Of a stretch of 60,478 nt of DNA, positions 15,741-25,344 are shown one piece after another. The translations under genes were made by a program, and so were the position numbers. The notes beneath the pieces are model-generated. The model did no database searches. It was given only the letters and a program-made list of their open reading frames with translations, and was not told where the DNA came from. Origin of the DNA: Lamprocystis purpurea DSM 4197. GTDB taxonomy: Bacteria > Pseudomonadota > Gammaproteobacteria > Chromatiales > Chromatiaceae. The first letter of the stretch is position 1. Each line of letters opens with the position of its first letter. The stretch lies in the NCBI RefSeq assembly GCF_000379525.1, contig NZ_KB902430.1, positions 1 to 60,478 of the forward strand. Reading direction: 5' to 3'.

Positions 15741-18700
15741 TCCTCTCCGATGTCGCGGTGCGGCGCCCGGTGCTGGCCGCGGTCCTGTCGCTGCTGCTGA
15801 CCGCCTTCGGTCTGGTCGCCTACGATCGGCTGCCGCTGCGCGAATACCCGGACATCGACCCGCCGGTGGTGTCGGTAGAGACGACCTACCCGGGAGCCGC
15901 GGCCGCCGTGGTGGAGACCCGCATCACCCGGCTGATCGAGGACCGCATCGCCGGCGTGGAGGGCATTCGCACCATCGCCTCGGTGAGCGAGGACGGGCGC
16001 TCGGCCATCACGGTCGAATTCACGGTCGGCCGCGACATCGACGGGGCGGCCAACGATATTCGCGACCGGGTTTCCGGCATCCTCGATCAGCTCCCGACGG
16101 AAGCCGACCCGCCGGAGATCCAGAAGGTCGACAGCAACGATGACGTGATCCTCTGGCTGAATCTGGTCAGCGGCCGGCTCTCGGTCCCCGAACTGACCGA
16201 TTATGCCAACCGCTATCTGGTGGATCGCTTCTCGGTGCTCGACGGGGTGGCGCGCATCCGGGTGGGTGGGGATCAGACCTATGCCATGCGCGTCTGGCTC
16301 GACCGGCAGGCCCTGGCCGCGCGCGGCCTCACGGTCACCGACGTGGAGAACGCGCTGCGGGCCGAGAACCTGGAACTGCCGGCCGGCAGCGTGGAGTCGC
16401 AGACGCGTCAGTTCAGCGTGCGGCTCGACCGCGCATTCGGTTCCGCCGAGCAGTTCGCCCGGCTGGTGTTGGGACGCGGGCGCGACGGCTACCTGGTACG
16501 CCTGGGCGATGTGGCGCGGGTCGAACGGGGCACCGAAGAGGACCGCAATCTGTTCCGCAGCAACGGGGATGCCGTGGTGGGTCTGGGCGTCGCCAAACAG
16601 TCGACCGCCAACACCATCGCGGTGGCCGATGCCGTCAAGGCCGAGGCCGCGCGCATCAATCCGACCCTGCCCGCGGGTCTGGAGATCAAGCAGAGCTACG
16701 ACAGTTCGGTCTTCGTCAAGGGCGCCATCGCGGAGGTTTACAAGACCCTGGCGGTCGCCGTGGTCCTGGTGGTGCTGGTCATCTTTCTCTTTCTGGGTTC
16801 GGTGCGCGCCACCCTGATCCCGGCGGTGACGGTACCGGTGTCGCTGATCGCCACCTTCACCGTGCTGTTGATGTTGGGCTTCTCGATCAACATCCTGACC
16901 CTGCTGGCCCTGGTGCTCGCCATCGGGTTGGTGGTGGACGACGCCATCGTGGTGCTGGAGAACGTGCATCGGCGGATGGCTGAATACGGCGAGACCCGCC
17001 TGGTGGCCGCCTACCGCGGGACCCGTCAGGTGGGGTTCGCGGTGGTCGCGACCTCGGTCGTGCTGATCGCCGTCTTTGTCCCCATCGCCTTTCTCCAGGG
17101 CAGTGTCGGGCGGCTGTTCTCGGAGTTCGCGCTCACCATGGCCGCCGCGGTGGCCTTCTCCACCCTGGTCGCGCTGACGCTCTCGCCGATGATGGCGTCC
17201 AAGATCCTGCCCCAGGGCCATCAGCCGGGGCGGCTCAGCCGGGGCATCGACCGGGTCTTCGAGTCGATCCGCCGCGCCTATCTGGCGGCCCTGGGCTTCT
17301 TTCTGCACCACCGCTGGATCATGGTGCTGGTGCTGCTGGGCACCCTGGGCGCCGCGGCTTGGCTCTATCGCGCGATCCCCCAGGAATACACGCCGAAAGA
17401 GGACCGCGGCGCCTTCTTCGTGCTGGTGGACGGACCCGAGGGCGCCTCATTCGCCTATATGAGCGACTATATGGACGAGATCGAGCGGCGGCTGCTGCCC
17501 TATACGCAGAGCGGCGAGGCAACCCGGCTGCAGATCCGCTCCCCGCGCAGCTTCGGCGGGACCCTGGCCTTCAACACCGGCATGGCGGTCCTGGTCCTCA
17601 ACGACTTCGATCAGCGCCGCTCGGCCTGGGTCATCATGGAGGAAATCCGCAAGCGGCTCGCCGACCTGCCGGGGATCAAGGCCTTCCCGGTGATGCGCCA
17701 GGGGTTCGGGGCGCGCATCCAGAAACCGGTGCAATTCGTGCTGGGCGGCGGGACCTATGAGGAGCTGGCGCAGTGGCGCGACCTCCTGCTGGCCGAGATC
17801 GCCAAGTCCAACCCCGGACTCAGCGGGATCGAGTGGGACTACAAGGAGACCAACCCGCAGTTGCGCGTGGCGATCGACTACGAGCGGGCGGCGGATTTGG
17901 GGGTCAAGGTCGGCACCATCGGGCGCACCCTGGAAACCATGCTCGGCTCGCGGCGGGTGACCACCTACCTGGACGCCGGCGAGGAATACGATGTGATCCT
18001 GGAGGGGAAGCGCGACGCCCAGCGCACCCCAGGCAGCCTCACAAACCTTTATGTCCGCTCCGAACGCAGCGGCGAACTGATCCCGCTCGCCAACCTGGTC
18101 CGCGTCTCCGAGCGGGCGGATTCGCGCAGCCTCAACCACTTCAACCGGCTGCGCGCCATCACCCTGGAAGCCAACCTGGCCGAGGGCCTGGCGTTGGGCG
18201 AGGCGCTGGATTATCTGGAGGGACTGGTGCGCACCCACCTGCCCGCGCAGGCGCAGATCGACTTCAAGGGCCAGTCCAAGGACTTTCGCCAGGCCGGCGG
18301 CGGCCTCCTGTTCGTCTTCGCCCTTGGCATCATCGTGGTCTATCTGGTGCTGGCCGCCCAATTCGAGAGTTGGGTGCACCCGTTCATCATCATGCTCACC
18401 GTGCCGCTGGCCATGGCCGGTGCGCTCTTCGGGCTCTGGATCACCGGCGCGACACTCAACATCTATAGCCAGATCGGGCTCATCATGCTGGTTGGTCTGG
18501 CCGCCAAGAACGGCATTCTCATCGTTGAATTCGCCAATCAACTGCGCGATCAGGGCACGGCCTTTCGCGAGGCACTGATCGAAGCCTCGCGGGTGCGGCT
18601 GCGCCCCATCCTCATGACCAGCTTCACCGCCGCCGCCGGGGCCATCCCGCTGCTGCTCTCCTCCGGCGCCGGCGCCGAGACGCGTGCCGTCATCGGCACC

Positions 18701-18877
18701 GTCATTCTGTTCGGTGTCCTTGCCGCGACCCTGTTCACCCTGTTCGTCGTCCCGGTCGCCTATGACCTCCTGGCGCGGCGCACCGGCTCGCCGGGGGACG
18801 TGGCGCGGCAGTTGGAGCGGGAGGAGGCGGCGCAGGCGTTGATCATCGTTCCGGCCGGCCGCGGACGGTCCGCATAG
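15737..18877 (+). CDS. RND efflux pump, HAE1 family permease
   Basis: A 1046-residue inner-membrane proton-driven pump. It starts ILSDVAVRRPVLAAVLSLLL (first membrane helix) and has the twofold RND layout: two large periplasmic loops and twelve membrane helices. The charged pair of TM4 is visible in GLVVDDAIVVLENVHRRM, as expected for proton relay, and the second half has GLAAKNGILIVEFANQLRDQ. It exports hydrophobic or toxic compounds together with the adaptor encoded just upstream. The last about 12 residues (ALIIVPAGRGRSA) are encoded by a dispersed repeat box that recurs outside genes, so the C-terminal tail was probably replaced or extended by repeat insertion. Confidence 0.92.
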   Translation: MILSDVAVRRPVLAAVLSLLLTAFGLVAYDRLPLREYPDIDPPVVSVETTYPGAAAAVVETRITRLIEDRIAGVEGIRTIASVSEDGRSAITVEFTVGRDIDGAANDIRDRVSGILDQLPTEADPPEIQKVDSNDDVILWLNLVSGRLSVPELTDYANRYLVDRFSVLDGVARIRVGGDQTYAMRVWLDRQALAARGLTVTDVENALRAENLELPAGSVESQTRQFSVRLDRAFGSAEQFARLVLGRGRDGYLVRLGDVARVERGTEEDRNLFRSNGDAVVGLGVAKQSTANTIAVADAVKAEAARINPTLPAGLEIKQSYDSSVFVKGAIAEVYKTLAVAVVLVVLVIFLFLGSVRATLIPAVTVPVSLIATFTVLLMLGFSINILTLLALVLAIGLVVDDAIVVLENVHRRMAEYGETRLVAAYRGTRQVGFAVVATSVVLIAVFVPIAFLQGSVGRLFSEFALTMAAAVAFSTLVALTLSPMMASKILPQGHQPGRLSRGIDRVFESIRRAYLAALGFFLHHRWIMVLVLLGTLGAAAWLYRAIPQEYTPKEDRGAFFVLVDGPEGASFAYMSDYMDEIERRLLPYTQSGEATRLQIRSPRSFGGTLAFNTGMAVLVLNDFDQRRSAWVIMEEIRKRLADLPGIKAFPVMRQGFGARIQKPVQFVLGGGTYEELAQWRDLLLAEIAKSNPGLSGIEWDYKETNPQLRVAIDYERAADLGVKVGTIGRTLETMLGSRRVTTYLDAGEEYDVILEGKRDAQRTPGSLTNLYVRSERSGELIPLANLVRVSERADSRSLNHFNRLRAITLEANLAEGLALGEALDYLEGLVRTHLPAQAQIDFKGQSKDFRQAGGGLLFVFALGIIVVYLVLAAQFESWVHPFIIMLTVPLAMAGALFGLWITGATLNIYSQIGLIMLVGLAAKNGILIVEFANQLRDQGTAFREALIEASRVRLRPILMTSFTAAAGAIPLLLSSGAGAETRAVIGTVILFGVLAATLFTLFVVPVAYDLLARRTGSPGDVARQLEREEAAQALIIVPAGRGRSA

Positions 18878-18924
18878 CGGACCCTACGGTGACACCGTGA
18901 CCTGTAGGGTCCGCTGTGCGGACC
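18838..18924 (+). repeat. Family B box and inverted pair of REP-like family C units
   Basis: A GTTGATCATCGTTCCGGCC box (18838-18857) forms the end of the RND gene. It is followed by two family C palindromes in opposite orientation: GGTCCGCATAGCGGACCCTAC (18867-18887) and GTAGGGTCCGCTGTGCGGACC (18904-18924). The inverted pair can fold into one long hairpin and could serve as a transcription-ending or mRNA-protecting structure behind the pump operon. Confidence 0.6.
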
Positions 18925-19200
18925 GGCGACCGTGCAGATCACGCGGCGGCCGGGTTTATGATCAAGGCCGTGGTGCAGGCCGGTGCGATGACGGCGACGC
19001 CTTGCGGGACGCGCTGCATCCCGGCCCCAAGACCTGGATTTCTTATTCCCCCTTATTTGCTACTGATGATTACCGAGCGGATTTTCTTGAAGAGTACCGG
19101 TCACGTACCAATTCTATTGAGAAGGGAGAGTGCATCGAAACGCTGAGTCGTCTTCCGGATCGATTTTCAACAGACTTGTAATAGACATGAGGTTCTTGTA
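18925..19200. other. Short stretch with an unrecognised coding remnant
   Basis: A plus-strand frame ending at 19181 gives a protein-like tail (GPKTWISYSPLFATDDYRAD, then ECIETLSRLPDRFSTDL), but it has no credible start and begins in repeat sequence. I regard it as the end of a lost gene. The last part contains the leader of the next gene (GAGG about 10 bp before its ATG). Confidence 0.35.
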
Positions 19201-19767
19201 ATGACAAATTCCAGAGCAATCCCGCTCGCGGCTCTACTGGCATTGGGTTTAGCCGTCACTGCTCATGGCGCCGCGGCGGATGACTATCCCTGCCCACCGA
19301 ATCTCGGGGCGGTGACGATCGATGGGAACGTGGTGGTGAATGGCCGCGCGTGCGTGTTGGATAAGACCAGGGTGAAGGGTAATGTCTTGGTCTATTCCGG
19401 AGGGTCGCTCACCGTACGCGACGCATCGATCGACGGCAACATTCAAGCGGAAGGCGCCAAGTTTGTGCGCGTGGTCCGCACCGAGGTTGGAGGCGACATC
19501 CAACTCGATGACTTGCTCGGCAATAGCAGCAATATCGCGCGCAGCACGGTCGGCGGCAATATTCAGTTGAATGGCAACCGCGTGCCGCTCGTCGTACAGT
19601 ACAATGTAGTGGATGCTGATGTGCAAGCCTTCAGCAACACCGGGGGCTTGACCATCCGCTACAACACCATCGACGGTAATCTGCAGTGCAAGAGCAATGT
19701 GCCGGCACCGACCGGTGGCTTCAATCAAGTCTCAGGGAATAAGGAGGATCAGTGCCGGCGGCTGTAA
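19201..19767 (+). CDS. Secreted beta-solenoid-like protein (DUF3060-like repeats)
   Basis: A 188-residue protein with a signal peptide (AIPLAALLALGLAVTAHGAA). The mature part is made of short repeats around GN(V/I)xV/Q: TIDGNVVVNGRACVLDKTRV, KGNVLVYSGG, DGNIQAEGA, GGDIQLDD, GGNIQLNGN, DGNLQCKSN. Such a pattern usually builds a right-handed beta helix. Four cysteines are present, one early, one mid and two late. An AGGTTCTTG leader precedes the ATG. Function unknown; a cell-surface or periplasmic structural role is inferred from fold and export. Confidence 0.7.
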   Translation: MTNSRAIPLAALLALGLAVTAHGAAADDYPCPPNLGAVTIDGNVVVNGRACVLDKTRVKGNVLVYSGGSLTVRDASIDGNIQAEGAKFVRVVRTEVGGDIQLDDLLGNSSNIARSTVGGNIQLNGNRVPLVVQYNVVDADVQAFSNTGGLTIRYNTIDGNLQCKSNVPAPTGGFNQVSGNKEDQCRRL

Positions 19768-19786
19768 CAGCAGCAGTCCCGGCATG

Positions 19787-19900
19787 GCCTTGACCATCGT
19801 CCTTGCCAGTGCCGGGGCGCCGCGCACTGGAGGTCGAGGCTTTAGCCAGAGGAAGGCCTCGCGAATGCGATATCGACCGGCTAAAGCCTCGGCCTCCGGT
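19787..19900 (+). repeat. Composite dispersed repeat, family B copy
   Basis: It has the same order of parts as 2087-2222: a diverged GGCCTTGACCATCGTCCTTG box, then ACTGGAGGTCGAGGCTTTAG (19826-19845) and, inverted, CCGGCTAAAGCCTCGGCCTC (19877-19896). The arms are near-perfect inverted repeats and could form a hairpin. Confidence 0.6.
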
Positions 19901-19943
19901 GCTCTACGGGCTGAGCGAAGATCGAGGCCGAATCGTTTCTTCC

Positions 19944-19998
<55 letters not shown>

Positions 19999-20057
19999 TT
20001 GTCTTCGCTTTTTCACCAATTTCCAACGCTTTCCCAAGCGCTCCAATCGGCTTCCGA

Positions 20058-23000
20058 TCAATAGCGCTTTTTCTCCCTCCGAGTGGGCTCCGCAGCTTCC
20101 TGCTCAGCGGCAATCGCTTTGAGTTCACGCAGCAGCGCGCGCATGATCGGCGCATTGAGGTAATCGTAGGCCGAAACATCCCGGCCCTCGACGCGCTTCA
20201 GGCTGATGTGGTCCAGATCATCGGTGAGCTGACCGATGAGTTCCAGACGACGTGCTTCACGCTCGTCGGCCGCCATTGTCCCCCAATGCTGTTTGATCTG
20301 CTCGGTAAACGAGGCGCTCAGATGCTCGTCGTCATGAATGATGCCGATCTTGGCCAGGGCCGGGGCGAATTCGGCTCCCAGTTCGAATGGCTTGCCCCCG
20401 GCGCGGCGCCAGACGAACAGGTCCAGCGCGTCACCGGGGTCGCCCAGCGTGTCGACCCCGATCACTCGCGTGATCAGCCCGGTGGCGAAGGTCTTCAGCG
20501 CCCAGCCGGTGGACACCTCGGCCTGGCGCGGGTTGAGATTCGGCAGGGCGTCTTCCCAATGGCGGTCGGTGTGCAAGCGGAAACCGCGGCGCTCATCGGC
20601 CGCCAGCTTGAGATACGAGGGCTCGATCTCATCGATCACCGCCTCGAAGTAATAGAGCGGAATAGGCATGACCACGTCATGCACGATGATGATGCGCGGG
20701 TCATGCCACTGGGTGGTCTTGACCTGTCGGCCGCCGTGGCTCAGCACGTCGATCAGGCTTTCTTTGAACGCCTGGGCCCCGCGCCCGCCGGCATCGGTAT
20801 CGACACCGAGCACGACCAGCCGGGTGCGGTTGGTGACGACGCCATCGTCCAGCGCCGCGGATTCAGCCGTGCTGACCCGCGCCATGACACCGGCCAGTTG
20901 CCCCAGGGCGAGCAGCTTGCGCTTGCGGTAGGCGGCAATGGCGTCGTCCGTCACCGGCTCGCCCGGCGCCTGGGCCGACTCCAAGGTCAAGCGCGCCTCC
21001 AGATCCAACCCGGAGATGACATCGAGTCCCGGCTGCCCGTCTGCACCCTTGGCCTGACCGAAGATCCGCCCGCGCAACCGTTCGCGGCCGAGTTGCGTCA
21101 TGGCCCGGCGCAGATCGGCCACGGTCTGATCCACACCCTTGGTGACGACCCGCCCGCCTTCCTGGACCACGGGTTTGAGTTCCTGGGCAATGGCCTGGGC
21201 CAGGGCCTGACGATCGAAGGTACCGACAAAGCGGCCGTCATCGATGAACAGCCGGCGGTAGACCCGATCCCAGATGCGGTGGCGCGGCTCGTCCAGGGAC
21301 TCGAAGACCTCGACCCGCATGCTGTAGGGCGGGACCACGGCCGTCTCACCGGCCATCAGGCGCGCGGCATCCTTCTCCAGTTCCTTGACCAGGCCGTCCA
21401 TCCGGGTGGCCAGGCGGACATATTGGCGTGAGCGGTCTTGCAGGAAGTCCATCAGACCGCGCAACTGCATCAGCCGGACCCGCGCATCCAGATAACGCAA
21501 GGCCGCGCCCTTGGCCTGGGTATAGACGGCCTGCGCCTCCTCCCTGGCCTGTAGGAAGTCCTGATCGCGATTGAACAGCCGCCGGCTGGCGGCGGCCTTG
21601 CGCAGATTCTCATAGGTCAGGTCACGCAGCTCGGAGCGTTTCTTCGGCGACTTGACGATATCCTTCGCCTCGGTCGCTTGTTCGTCCTGCCGCGCCTCGA
21701 TCAGCCAGGTCTTGGCGCAGACCTCCAGCACGCGCACCACGAGATAACGCTCCTGAATCGGATCGAGTTTGAGGCCGGTGATGGCCTCGCCCTCGCGGGC
21801 CGCCATCACCAGCCCCGGCGCATCGCTATCCACCAGTTGGTGACCCTGGCGGACCTCCTCCTCCAGCTTGGAGACCATGTCGATATAGGCATTGGCCTGC
21901 TCTTTCTGGAAGAACATGGTGCGGTCCTTGATCGTGATCCGGTTGATCAGGACCTCGCGCTGCTGCGCGAGTTGCCGCGCCACTTGTTGAATCAGCGTGT
22001 CGGCATGGACAGGTTCGCCTTTGTCGCTGGTGCCGGTCAGGGCACCCGTATCCACCGACTCCACCAGCCGGTACCAATAGCCGTCGAACAGCTCTTCATT
22101 GGCATCCTGACGCGCCAGTTCGCGCACGGAGGCGACAAAGGCGGCATTGATCAGCTCCTCGCGGCCCTCGTCCGACAGCTGCGCAAAGCGCGGGCTGTTG
22201 TAGTCCACCGCGAGCTTGGCCAGCGCGCGGGCGCGCTCGTCCGCGGGATCGCTCTCGCCGACGCCGAAGGTGATCTGGGCGCGCAGCGCCGCAGCGGCGA
22301 AGCGCAGTGCGCAGTATTCCAGCAGATCCTGACCCGGCAGGACCATAGCGACCGCACCGCAGGTGCCGTAATTCTTGGTGAAGCCCTCGCCCACATCACG
22401 CAAGTCGCCGGGAAAGCGGGTCAGCGCTTCCAGGTGCTGCTCATAATTATCGTATTCGCCGGCCAATTCATTGATGACCGGGGTGAAGACCTGCATGAAT
22501 GCGGTATCGGCGATGACCTTTTCCGGATCGCGGGTGCCGACATGCGGCGGGCGGTCCATGACAAAGGAGACGAAGAACGGCCGGGCGCTGACGCTGAGCG
22601 TTTCACGCGCGTTCTCATTGCGATAATACTGAAAGGGCTCGCTGGTCCGCCCGGCCTGCCGGACCTGGCTGTAATCGAGCTTGGTGAGGTTCTCCAATTC
22701 CTTGAGCGCCGCATAGGTGTTGGCGTGGATATTGGCGTGCAGTTCCGGGCCGACCTTGTCCGTCAGGAGGGTCGACAACAGCAGATTCGCGATCACGCGC
22801 GGCTGCCAACCGGTCCGGTCGATAATCTCGTCGATCAGATAAGCCAACGACAGAAAGCTGCCGGAGCCGGTGCCGCCGGCCAGGGTGCAAAACAGATAGA
22901 TATTGAACTTGCCCTGTTTGCGCCAGGTCACGCCCGGGGCCAGCGCCTGATTCACCAGATCGGTCAGCCGCTGCCGGATCGTCGGGGAATGGAAAAAAAA

Positions 23001-23372
23001 GCCCAGCCGCGACTCGATGCGAATCTGCCCGGCGCCCGGCTTGACACCCTCCCGCGGGGTATAGGTCGACGGCAGCCATTGCTCGGTCTGCGGGTCATTG
23101 GAGCGGCGCAGATGCGCGACGACCTTCTGTTTATCGAAGGCCGCGATATTGATGCGGTTCCCCTTCGGCACCTGCTTCAATGCATCCTGATCCAGGTCAT
23201 TGGTGTCGATGGAGATGAAGGCCGTCAACGGCCGCAGTTGACTCTCCCAGTTCGGCAGGCCGGCGGCCCGCGCCGCGATGCGGTCGATGATCCGTGAGCC
23301 GACCCCACCGACCCCGAGGAAAAACGTCGGAGTGATGGTACCCTGATCCGCGCGATAGTCATTGTCTGCCAT
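20058..23372 (-). CDS. Tubulin-like GTPase protein (Tubulin_2 type)
   Basis: A 1104-residue protein from the ATG at 23372, chosen because TAGGAG lies 7 bp upstream and the conserved part begins soon after. The first nucleotide loop reads FFLGVGGVGSRIIDRI (17-32) and the tubulin signature loop reads FCTLAGGTGSGSFLSL (161-176), so GTP binding is likely. The first about 480 residues match the PF13809 tubulin-like fold; the rest is mostly helical with coiled-coil stretches (about 560-720) and no membrane segment. These proteins are far larger than FtsZ or TubZ and their role is unknown. It is alone on this strand here; a second protein with a tubulin-like first loop is encoded at 7035-9467, and a shared system is possible but unproven. 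Confidence 0.75.
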   Translation of the reverse strand: MADNDYRADQGTITPTFFLGVGGVGSRIIDRIAARAAGLPNWESQLRPLTAFISIDTNDLDQDALKQVPKGNRINIAAFDKQKVVAHLRRSNDPQTEQWLPSTYTPREGVKPGAGQIRIESRLGFFFHSPTIRQRLTDLVNQALAPGVTWRKQGKFNIYLFCTLAGGTGSGSFLSLAYLIDEIIDRTGWQPRVIANLLLSTLLTDKVGPELHANIHANTYAALKELENLTKLDYSQVRQAGRTSEPFQYYRNENARETLSVSARPFFVSFVMDRPPHVGTRDPEKVIADTAFMQVFTPVINELAGEYDNYEQHLEALTRFPGDLRDVGEGFTKNYGTCGAVAMVLPGQDLLEYCALRFAAAALRAQITFGVGESDPADERARALAKLAVDYNSPRFAQLSDEGREELINAAFVASVRELARQDANEELFDGYWYRLVESVDTGALTGTSDKGEPVHADTLIQQVARQLAQQREVLINRITIKDRTMFFQKEQANAYIDMVSKLEEEVRQGHQLVDSDAPGLVMAAREGEAITGLKLDPIQERYLVVRVLEVCAKTWLIEARQDEQATEAKDIVKSPKKRSELRDLTYENLRKAAASRRLFNRDQDFLQAREEAQAVYTQAKGAALRYLDARVRLMQLRGLMDFLQDRSRQYVRLATRMDGLVKELEKDAARLMAGETAVVPPYSMRVEVFESLDEPRHRIWDRVYRRLFIDDGRFVGTFDRQALAQAIAQELKPVVQEGGRVVTKGVDQTVADLRRAMTQLGRERLRGRIFGQAKGADGQPGLDVISGLDLEARLTLESAQAPGEPVTDDAIAAYRKRKLLALGQLAGVMARVSTAESAALDDGVVTNRTRLVVLGVDTDAGGRGAQAFKESLIDVLSHGGRQVKTTQWHDPRIIIVHDVVMPIPLYYFEAVIDEIEPSYLKLAADERRGFRLHTDRHWEDALPNLNPRQAEVSTGWALKTFATGLITRVIGVDTLGDPGDALDLFVWRRAGGKPFELGAEFAPALAKIGIIHDDEHLSASFTEQIKQHWGTMAADEREARRLELIGQLTDDLDHISLKRVEGRDVSAYDYLNAPIMRALLRELKAIAAEQEAAEPTRREKKRY

Positions 23373-24081
23373 GATTGCTCCTATGCCAGCGTCACGATGC
23401 CCTGGACCAAGCAGCCGCCGCACCTGGAAGCGGTCTCGCGAACCCTGCCCGGCGGCTGAAAATAGGACAGGATTAGCAGAGTTTTTCCTGATTATCAATC
23501 TCGAAACAGTTGTACTGTGGCGCTTTTCGCAGGCGCAGCAGGGCCAGAACGGCTTCAGGCGGTCCTGACGCGCGGGACTTTCTCGCGAGCGCGCGAAAAA
23601 ATTCGGGTCGCGGCAGCATCACAATAGGAATGCTTCTCAACACCGCCTCCCGGCGGACAGCCAAACCCGGCTCATGCTCGGTGTCGGCGATCAAGTGGAC
23701 GCCGTAGCCGAATCCCTCCCTTGAGCGTCGCAAAGCGCCTCGATCTTGAACCGGACGCGGGAAAACCTTCACGTCCGGTTGCCAAGGAGCGGGTCCGTGG
23801 CAACACCTTCCAGCGACCCGACTCGACTAGCCCGAGCGGATCCCTTGTCCGATTGGACACTGGCCCCCAGCTTCCGCTATGAAAGTCGCCGTTTTCTATG
23901 AAGTCGAGGAGCTCGGCCGCGAGTTCGCTAAGCAATAGCGGGACAACAACTTCAGCCAGCACTAACCCTTGAATAAGGCTGATGGTACCAAGATCCAATA
24001 ACCAACAAGGGAAAGCCCTCCCGGACTGGGTTCCCTGCCAATGCCGATGACAAAGCCAGCGTCATCGGGCGGAATACGCAA
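23373..24081. other. Gene-poor stretch with a possible transposase remnant
   Basis: The first about 60 bp hold the leader of the tubulin-like gene. On the minus strand a frame at about 23500-23760 contains GFGYGVHLIADTEHEPGLAV, reminiscent of the central part of IS4/IS1182-type transposases, but frames change and no ends of an insertion sequence are visible. The rest, up to the truncated DUF1800 gene, has no recognisable gene. Confidence 0.3.
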
Positions 24082-25341
24082 ATGATGAGGCTCACGGCTA
24101 CGCCCGCTGCTCAGGCGATGTCCGAATATCGCCAAAGGAGCGCTGAAATCACCGCCATCCAAGATGCCGACCAGCGTCGGCTCGCGGAAAGCGAGTTGCG
24201 TGAGGCACGCCGCCTGCTCGTCATGGAGTATTCGGGCGGCTTTTTTCGCCGCCTGGTCAGTCAGCCAGCCGATGGAGTCGAGGCCTTGGTCTGGTTCTGG
24301 TTTAATCACTTCAACGTGCTCTGGCAGAATGACCTGGTCGGCGCCGCCCTCCCCAGCTACATCGACGAAGTATTGCGGCCCAACGCAGAGGGGCGGTTTC
24401 GTGATCTGCTGCTCGGCACCATGACGCATCCCGCCATGCTGGTGTACCTGGACAACACCCGCAACGGCTCCGGTAAGATGAACGAGAACTACGCCCGGGA
24501 ACTCCTGGAACTCCATACCCTGGGGGTGAACGGCGGCTACAACCAGGCGGACGTCCGCGAGACAGCGCGTATCCTCACCGGCGCTGGCCTGCGGCCCTTG
24601 GAGCCCGTACAGTGGGCGCCCAAGCAGGTGCCCCACCTGGTTCAACGCGGGGAATTCCTGTTCGATCCCAGGCGCCACGACTTTGGCCGCAAGGACCTCC
24701 TCGGGCAAACGATCCCCGGCAAGGGCTTTGGGGAGCTTGAAGCCTTGGCCGATCGTCTGTCCCGGCATCCGGCAACCGCGCGCCATCTGGCGGGAAAACT
24801 CTGCCTCTTTCTGGTTGGCGAAGGATCTCCTCCTGCCCTTGCAGAGGAGGCCGCCCGGATCTTCCGAGAAACCAGTGGAAATCTCGCCGCTGTCCTAGGT
24901 CCCATTCGGGAGCGCCTGAACCGCCGGGACGCCCCCGGCCTCAAGACATTCAAAGAGCCTCAGCGCTGGCTCACTTCCGCCCTGGCCTTGCTGAGTGGCG
25001 GAGTGCCTGTCAAGAATGCCCAGTTGCCGCTCGGCTGGCTCTCTGCTCTTGGGCAGGGTTTGTTTAGCTGCCGCACACCCGATGGCTATAGCCTACGTGG
25101 AGGCGACTGGCTTAGCGCCGGCCAATTGGCGCAGCGGTTTGAACTGGCACCTCAGATCGTCAACACGCTGCCCCGCCTGGCAGAAACCGCGATGCCGCCG
25201 GAGCAGATTCGGGCCAGCCCGGCGGTGGGCGCGCTGGAGGCCACACTCGGCCCGAAGTCCAGACAGGCCCTGACGAGGGCGAAGGGTGACGCGGGGCGGC
25301 TGGCGCTGTTGATCTCCAGCCCTGAATTCATGTACTGGTGA
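24082..25341 (+). pseudogene. DUF1800 family protein, apparently 5'-truncated
   Basis: The frame (419 residues if started at 24082) contains the core DUF1800 signatures: LVWFWFNHFNVLW, HPAMLVYLDN, MNENYARELLELHTLGVNGG and ARILTGAGL. Family members normally have about 60-100 more residues at the N-terminus, including an export signal and an ALNRLG-type opening; these are missing and the upstream DNA has no matching frame. The protein would therefore stay in the cytoplasm if made. Its partner, DUF1501, follows after 3 bp and is intact with a Tat signal. DUF1800/DUF1501 pairs are widespread secreted proteins of unknown function. It may be a decayed gene or use an unrecognised start. Confidence 0.6.
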
Positions 25342-25344
25342 ATC

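Noticed and set aside
23480-23765. Complete insertion sequence
   Set aside because: Only a short transposase-like stretch is visible, with frame changes and no terminal inverted repeats or target duplication.
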